In this document: one piece after another, positions 61,688 through 64,000 of the stretch
Position numbering within the stretch: the first letter of the stretch is position 1
Layout: each line of letters opens with the position of its first letter
Assembly: GCF_036226925.1 (NCBI RefSeq)
Contig: NZ_CP109031.1
Location: 310,001 to 374,000 of the forward strand
Source of the DNA: Streptomyces sp. NBC_00659
GTDB lineage: Bacteria; Actinomycetota; Actinomycetes; Streptomycetales; Streptomycetaceae
DNA length: 64,000 bases
Direction: 5' to 3'
Notes under the pieces: model-generated
Seen by the model: the letters and a program-made list of their open reading frames with translations, nothing else
Told to the model about the DNA's origin: nothing
The model's database searches: none
Made by a program: the position numbers and the translations under genes

Positions 61688-61959
61688 GCGTCACCCTTCA
61701 AACTGCTCGCACCTCGCGACGTCGCCCTTACCGAGGATCGAGAGGCGCGATGCGGCAACAAGGTCGGGTGTCGATCCGGGTAGCCCGCGGCGGCGGACCT
61801 CGTCGTGTCCTCGGTGTCGTTCTTCGGGCCGCCGCAGACGGTGGCCGGCACGGCGGTGACCGGCAGGGCGGGTTTGACGTGACGGGCGGGAGTGGGGAGC
61901 AAGGGCAGACCTCGGGGTCGGGGCTCGTACGCGGAGCCTGGACTGTGGATGTCCTCCAC
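61684..61959 (-). CDS. short ORF between cobalamin riboswitch and ferredoxin gene
   Basis: A 91-codon frame from ATG 61959 (EDIHSPGSAYEPRPRGLPLL onward) starts just after the riboswitch and ends coupled to the ferredoxin start. It is Arg/Ser/Pro-rich with no domain. It may be a leader whose translation carries ribosomes to the ferredoxin, or the scar of deleted cbtBA genes. Confidence 0.35.
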   Translation of the reverse strand: MEDIHSPGSAYEPRPRGLPLLPTPARHVKPALPVTAVPATVCGGPKNDTEDTTRSAAAGYPDRHPTLLPHRASRSSVRATSRGASSLKGDA

Positions 61960-61969
61960 GCCGGGGCGC

Positions 61970-62115
61970 GGAGGTGCCAGCAGGTCTTCGGACTCGGGTT
62001 CGTCCGGACGAGGCGCCTTCCCGGTCTCCCAGTGGCTCGCGTGCCCCGCCCGTTCCCCTCACCGCTGCGCGTCAGTTCCGGATTCGCACCGGATTCCCTG
62101 GCCTCGGATGAGGCT
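61970..62115 (-). ncRNA. cobalamin (B12) riboswitch
   Basis: Reading minus, the conserved core is complete: GAATCCGGTGCGAATCCGG, then GACGCGCAGCGGTGAGG, GCCACTGGGAGACCGGGAAG and CCGAGTCCGAAGACCTGC. These are the standard adenosylcobalamin-binding blocks in the right order (the first block near 62090, the last near 61975). A terminal stem (CCTCATCCGAGG) opens at about 62105. It should lower expression of downstream minus-strand genes when B12 is abundant. Confidence 0.93.
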
Positions 62116-62570
62116 CAACTGGCCTGATGAGGCTATCAAGCTCGTCGTACCGTCAGTTCGTGCGATCGATCACGGGGCACGAGGTACGGGACGAACGTGC
62201 TGGTGTTCTGGTCGATCCGCAGAGGACCGGCCGAGGGGCGGTACGGCCTTCCCCGACAGTCCGCCGCTGCCTGCTGTCCACCCTGCCGGTCGTGGCACTG
62301 GTCGCATTCGGCTACTGCGCTCTGCCAGCCTGTCCGAGAAGCTTGTGCGCTCAACTCCGGCCCCTATGGCTCCATCTTCAGCCCAAATCCTGTTGGCCGC
62401 CCTCGCGGTCGTCATGGTGCGGCGGTCTCCGCGGGAAGGGCAGTGTTCGCGTCATCCGATGAACTCGGATGAGGCAGCACGGGGTCACCCCCGGGGCCGG
62501 AGTCTCTGGCAGCGCTCGTATTCTTCGTTCCCTCACATCAATCGGACACAGCGAAGAGACGACGGAATCG
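62116..62570. other. intergenic region upstream of riboswitch and membrane gene
   Basis: About 455 bases with no supported gene. The riboswitch promoter (minus) and that of the gene at 62571 (plus) should be here. Open frames on either strand lack family motifs. Confidence 0.4.
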
Positions 62571-64000
62571 ATGATCGGCAGCTTTGTGGCCCTCGTGGTG
62601 GTCCCCTTGGCCATGGCCGGGCTGGCTCGATGGGCGGCGGCAAGGCGGCGGCATGGCCTGGCAGCGGGCCGGGCCGTTCACTTCCGCTGCCGACTCGACG
62701 GCCGCAAGGGCCGACTGCTGGCCGACCCGCGCCTCGACGGACCCGTCTTCCTCGACCGCTCCGGCGGTGCCACTGCCCTGCCGCGCGGCGGCGAGGCCCT
62801 GGACGCGACGGTCACCACCACGGGCCAGGCCGCCTTCGAGAAGGTCGGCCTGCGCTACCGGACACCCGACGGCCAGGTGTTGCGGCTGGGCCTGGGCACA
62901 CACGACGCGCGGACGATCGGTGCCTGGCTGAGCGAACAGGCCCACCCGACCCTCGCACCCGCCCGCCGGCCGCTGTTGCCGACCGCGCCGCTATGGGCAG
63001 TGCTGGCGCTCGTGGCGTCGCTGTTCGTGGGCTTGGCCGCAGCGGACTTCGCCCTGCTCGGAAAACACACCTCCGCCGAGGTCGTCCGTCCGAACCGGGC
63101 CGAGGACGGCTGCATCGTCAGCTGGGACGGCGGTTCGCAGCATACGACTGTGGACTGCGACACGGCAGACGTCCGTCCGGGCGATCACGTCCCGATCATC
63201 GCGCTGCCCTGGCCCTTCCTGGGTGAGGCCATAGATACGCGGACCTCCTTGATCGTGGTCGCCGTCCTCGGGGGCGGCCCCGGTCTGCTCGGCCTTGGCG
63301 GCGCACTGGTCATCAGCCCGTTGGCCTGCACCCGACGCGTCCGGAGGGCGCGCCAAGCCGGCCCCGCGATCACCTCACAGGCGGCCGCGAGCGACAAGGA
63401 GGACGAGGAGAGCGAGGACAGGTGGCCCACTCTCGAGGACGACCTGAACTACGCGAGCCTCGCCGCCGCGGCCCGTCACGGTGATCGCCACGCTCCGGGG
63501 CCCCGGGTGACCTCGCCGCGCCGCGGCTTCGGCCGTACGTCCGTCTCGCCGCGCGTCTGGGTGCTGACCACCGTCCTCGGCACCGGCGCCTGGTACTTCC
63601 TGCTGCTCTCCTGCGCCGCCGTCCTCGACGACCCCTTCCACCTGGGGCACCGACGCTTCCTCGTGTTCGGTACGGTCGCCATCGTCTCCCTCGCCCGGCT
63701 CGGCTGGTTCATCGTCGACCGGTCCGCCCTCTGCGGCCCGGTACTGCGTGCGGCCCGTTCCGCGGCCGGGGACGACGCATGGCAGCCCATGCGCTGCATC
63801 CGGCTGCGCCCGAACCCCGGAGAGCTGGTGCTGGTCCTGTTCCGCCCGGACGGCGGAGACGTGGCGGCACCGGTGCTCCTCCAGCGGATCTCACGATCCC
63901 GCGGAAGCGAGCGCCGTACCGTCGGGGGCCCTGCTCCGGTCGGCGACGCCCTGGTGCACGACACCGGCGTGGGCCCGCGGATCTGCGAGATCGACGGCGT
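62571..64000 (+). CDS. membrane protein of unknown function, runs off the window
   Basis: The frame from ATG 62571 (IGSFVALVVVPLAMAGLARW) stays open to the last base, at least 476 codons, so it is cut by the window end. It has an N-terminal helix, a soluble stretch (VHFRCRLDGRKGRLLADPRL), a helix near 145-165 (PLWAVLALVASLFVGLAAAD), a loop with two Cys (DGCIVSWDGGS, VDCDTADV), two more helices near 225-250 and further ones at about 330-385. The loop-and-helix pattern resembles DUF3592-like or PH-type membrane proteins; I do not recognise the family with certainty. Confidence 0.8.
   Translation, partial: MIGSFVALVVVPLAMAGLARWAAARRRHGLAAGRAVHFRCRLDGRKGRLLADPRLDGPVFLDRSGGATALPRGGEALDATVTTTGQAAFEKVGLRYRTPDGQVLRLGLGTHDARTIGAWLSEQAHPTLAPARRPLLPTAPLWAVLALVASLFVGLAAADFALLGKHTSAEVVRPNRAEDGCIVSWDGGSQHTTVDCDTADVRPGDHVPIIALPWPFLGEAIDTRTSLIVVAVLGGGPGLLGLGGALVISPLACTRRVRRARQAGPAITSQAAASDKEDEESEDRWPTLEDDLNYASLAAAARHGDRHAPGPRVTSPRRGFGRTSVSPRVWVLTTVLGTGAWYFLLLSCAAVLDDPFHLGHRRFLVFGTVAIVSLARLGWFIVDRSALCGPVLRAARSAAGDDAWQPMRCIRLRPNPGELVLVLFRPDGGDVAAPVLLQRISRSRGSERRTVGGPAPVGDALVHDTGVGPRICEIDG

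Overview
The window reads as part of a Streptomyces (or close relative) chromosome, probably an accessory or arm region. By eye it is very high in G+C, with strong third-position G/C bias, GTG starts, many secreted or lipoprotein genes with Actinobacterial signal peptides, a dense set of one-component regulators (AraC, LysR, TetR, ArsR, MerR, MarR, XRE-like, ECF sigma), DmdR/IdeR-type iron boxes and a Streptomyces-type cobalamin riboswitch. I see no rRNA, tRNA, prophage or CRISPR array.

Layout. 1-7 kb: the end of an AraC regulator, an SDR dehydrogenase, transposase debris, a SAM methyltransferase, two broken genes, and a divergent LysR / inositol-monophosphatase-like / F420-reductase-like set. 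7-14 kb: two IS5-type transposase remnants, an RsbW-like ATPase, and a secreted 136-residue protein followed by an ABC ATPase and FtsX-type permease. 14-20 kb: a 93-bp MITE-like element abutting a three-gene membrane/lipoprotein operon, an ArsR/AHSA1 cassette with palindromic operators, and a TetR/DUF1772 pair. 20-28 kb: an ArsR-like regulator, a PGRP-type amidase and a peptidoglycan-binding-like protein, a SapA-like secreted protein, a Tat-exported PIG-L deacetylase, a DUF4232-like lipoprotein and an ECF sigma/CU044_5270 pair. 28-36 kb is decayed: cupin, YbaK, XRE/MmyB, aldo-keto reductase, DoxX, FolD and transposase fragments lie around intact genes (EEP phosphatase, SGAP-type aminopeptidase, an alpha/beta hydrolase), with several minisatellites. 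36-47 kb: a subtilisin-like protease, an LLM oxidoreductase, MerR/MFS and MarR/hydrolase pairs, and a protealysin-emfourin-SGNH operon. 47-52 kb: a GNAT enzyme, an iron-box-preceded BlaI/M56 pair, an iron-box-preceded miniature EfeO, an AraC-GyrI regulator and a serine hydrolase. 52-58 kb: a lipoprotein gene coupled to two paralogous Ser/Thr kinases carrying LivJ-type ligand-binding domains, with the apparent start of a third. 58-64 kb: a PPOX flavoprotein, an XRE-like protein, an ArsR-SRPBCC fusion, a cobalamin-riboswitch-led ferredoxin cluster and a partial membrane protein.

Two themes stand out. First, gene decay by deletion: several genes keep only the ends of the family domain, and a few (AHSA1, EfeO, XRE-AKR) stayed in frame as miniature or fused genes. 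Second, complete small systems that deserve attention: the STK/periplasmic-binding sensor pair, the iron-box genes, the protealysin-emfourin operon and the secreted protein/FtsX exporter set.
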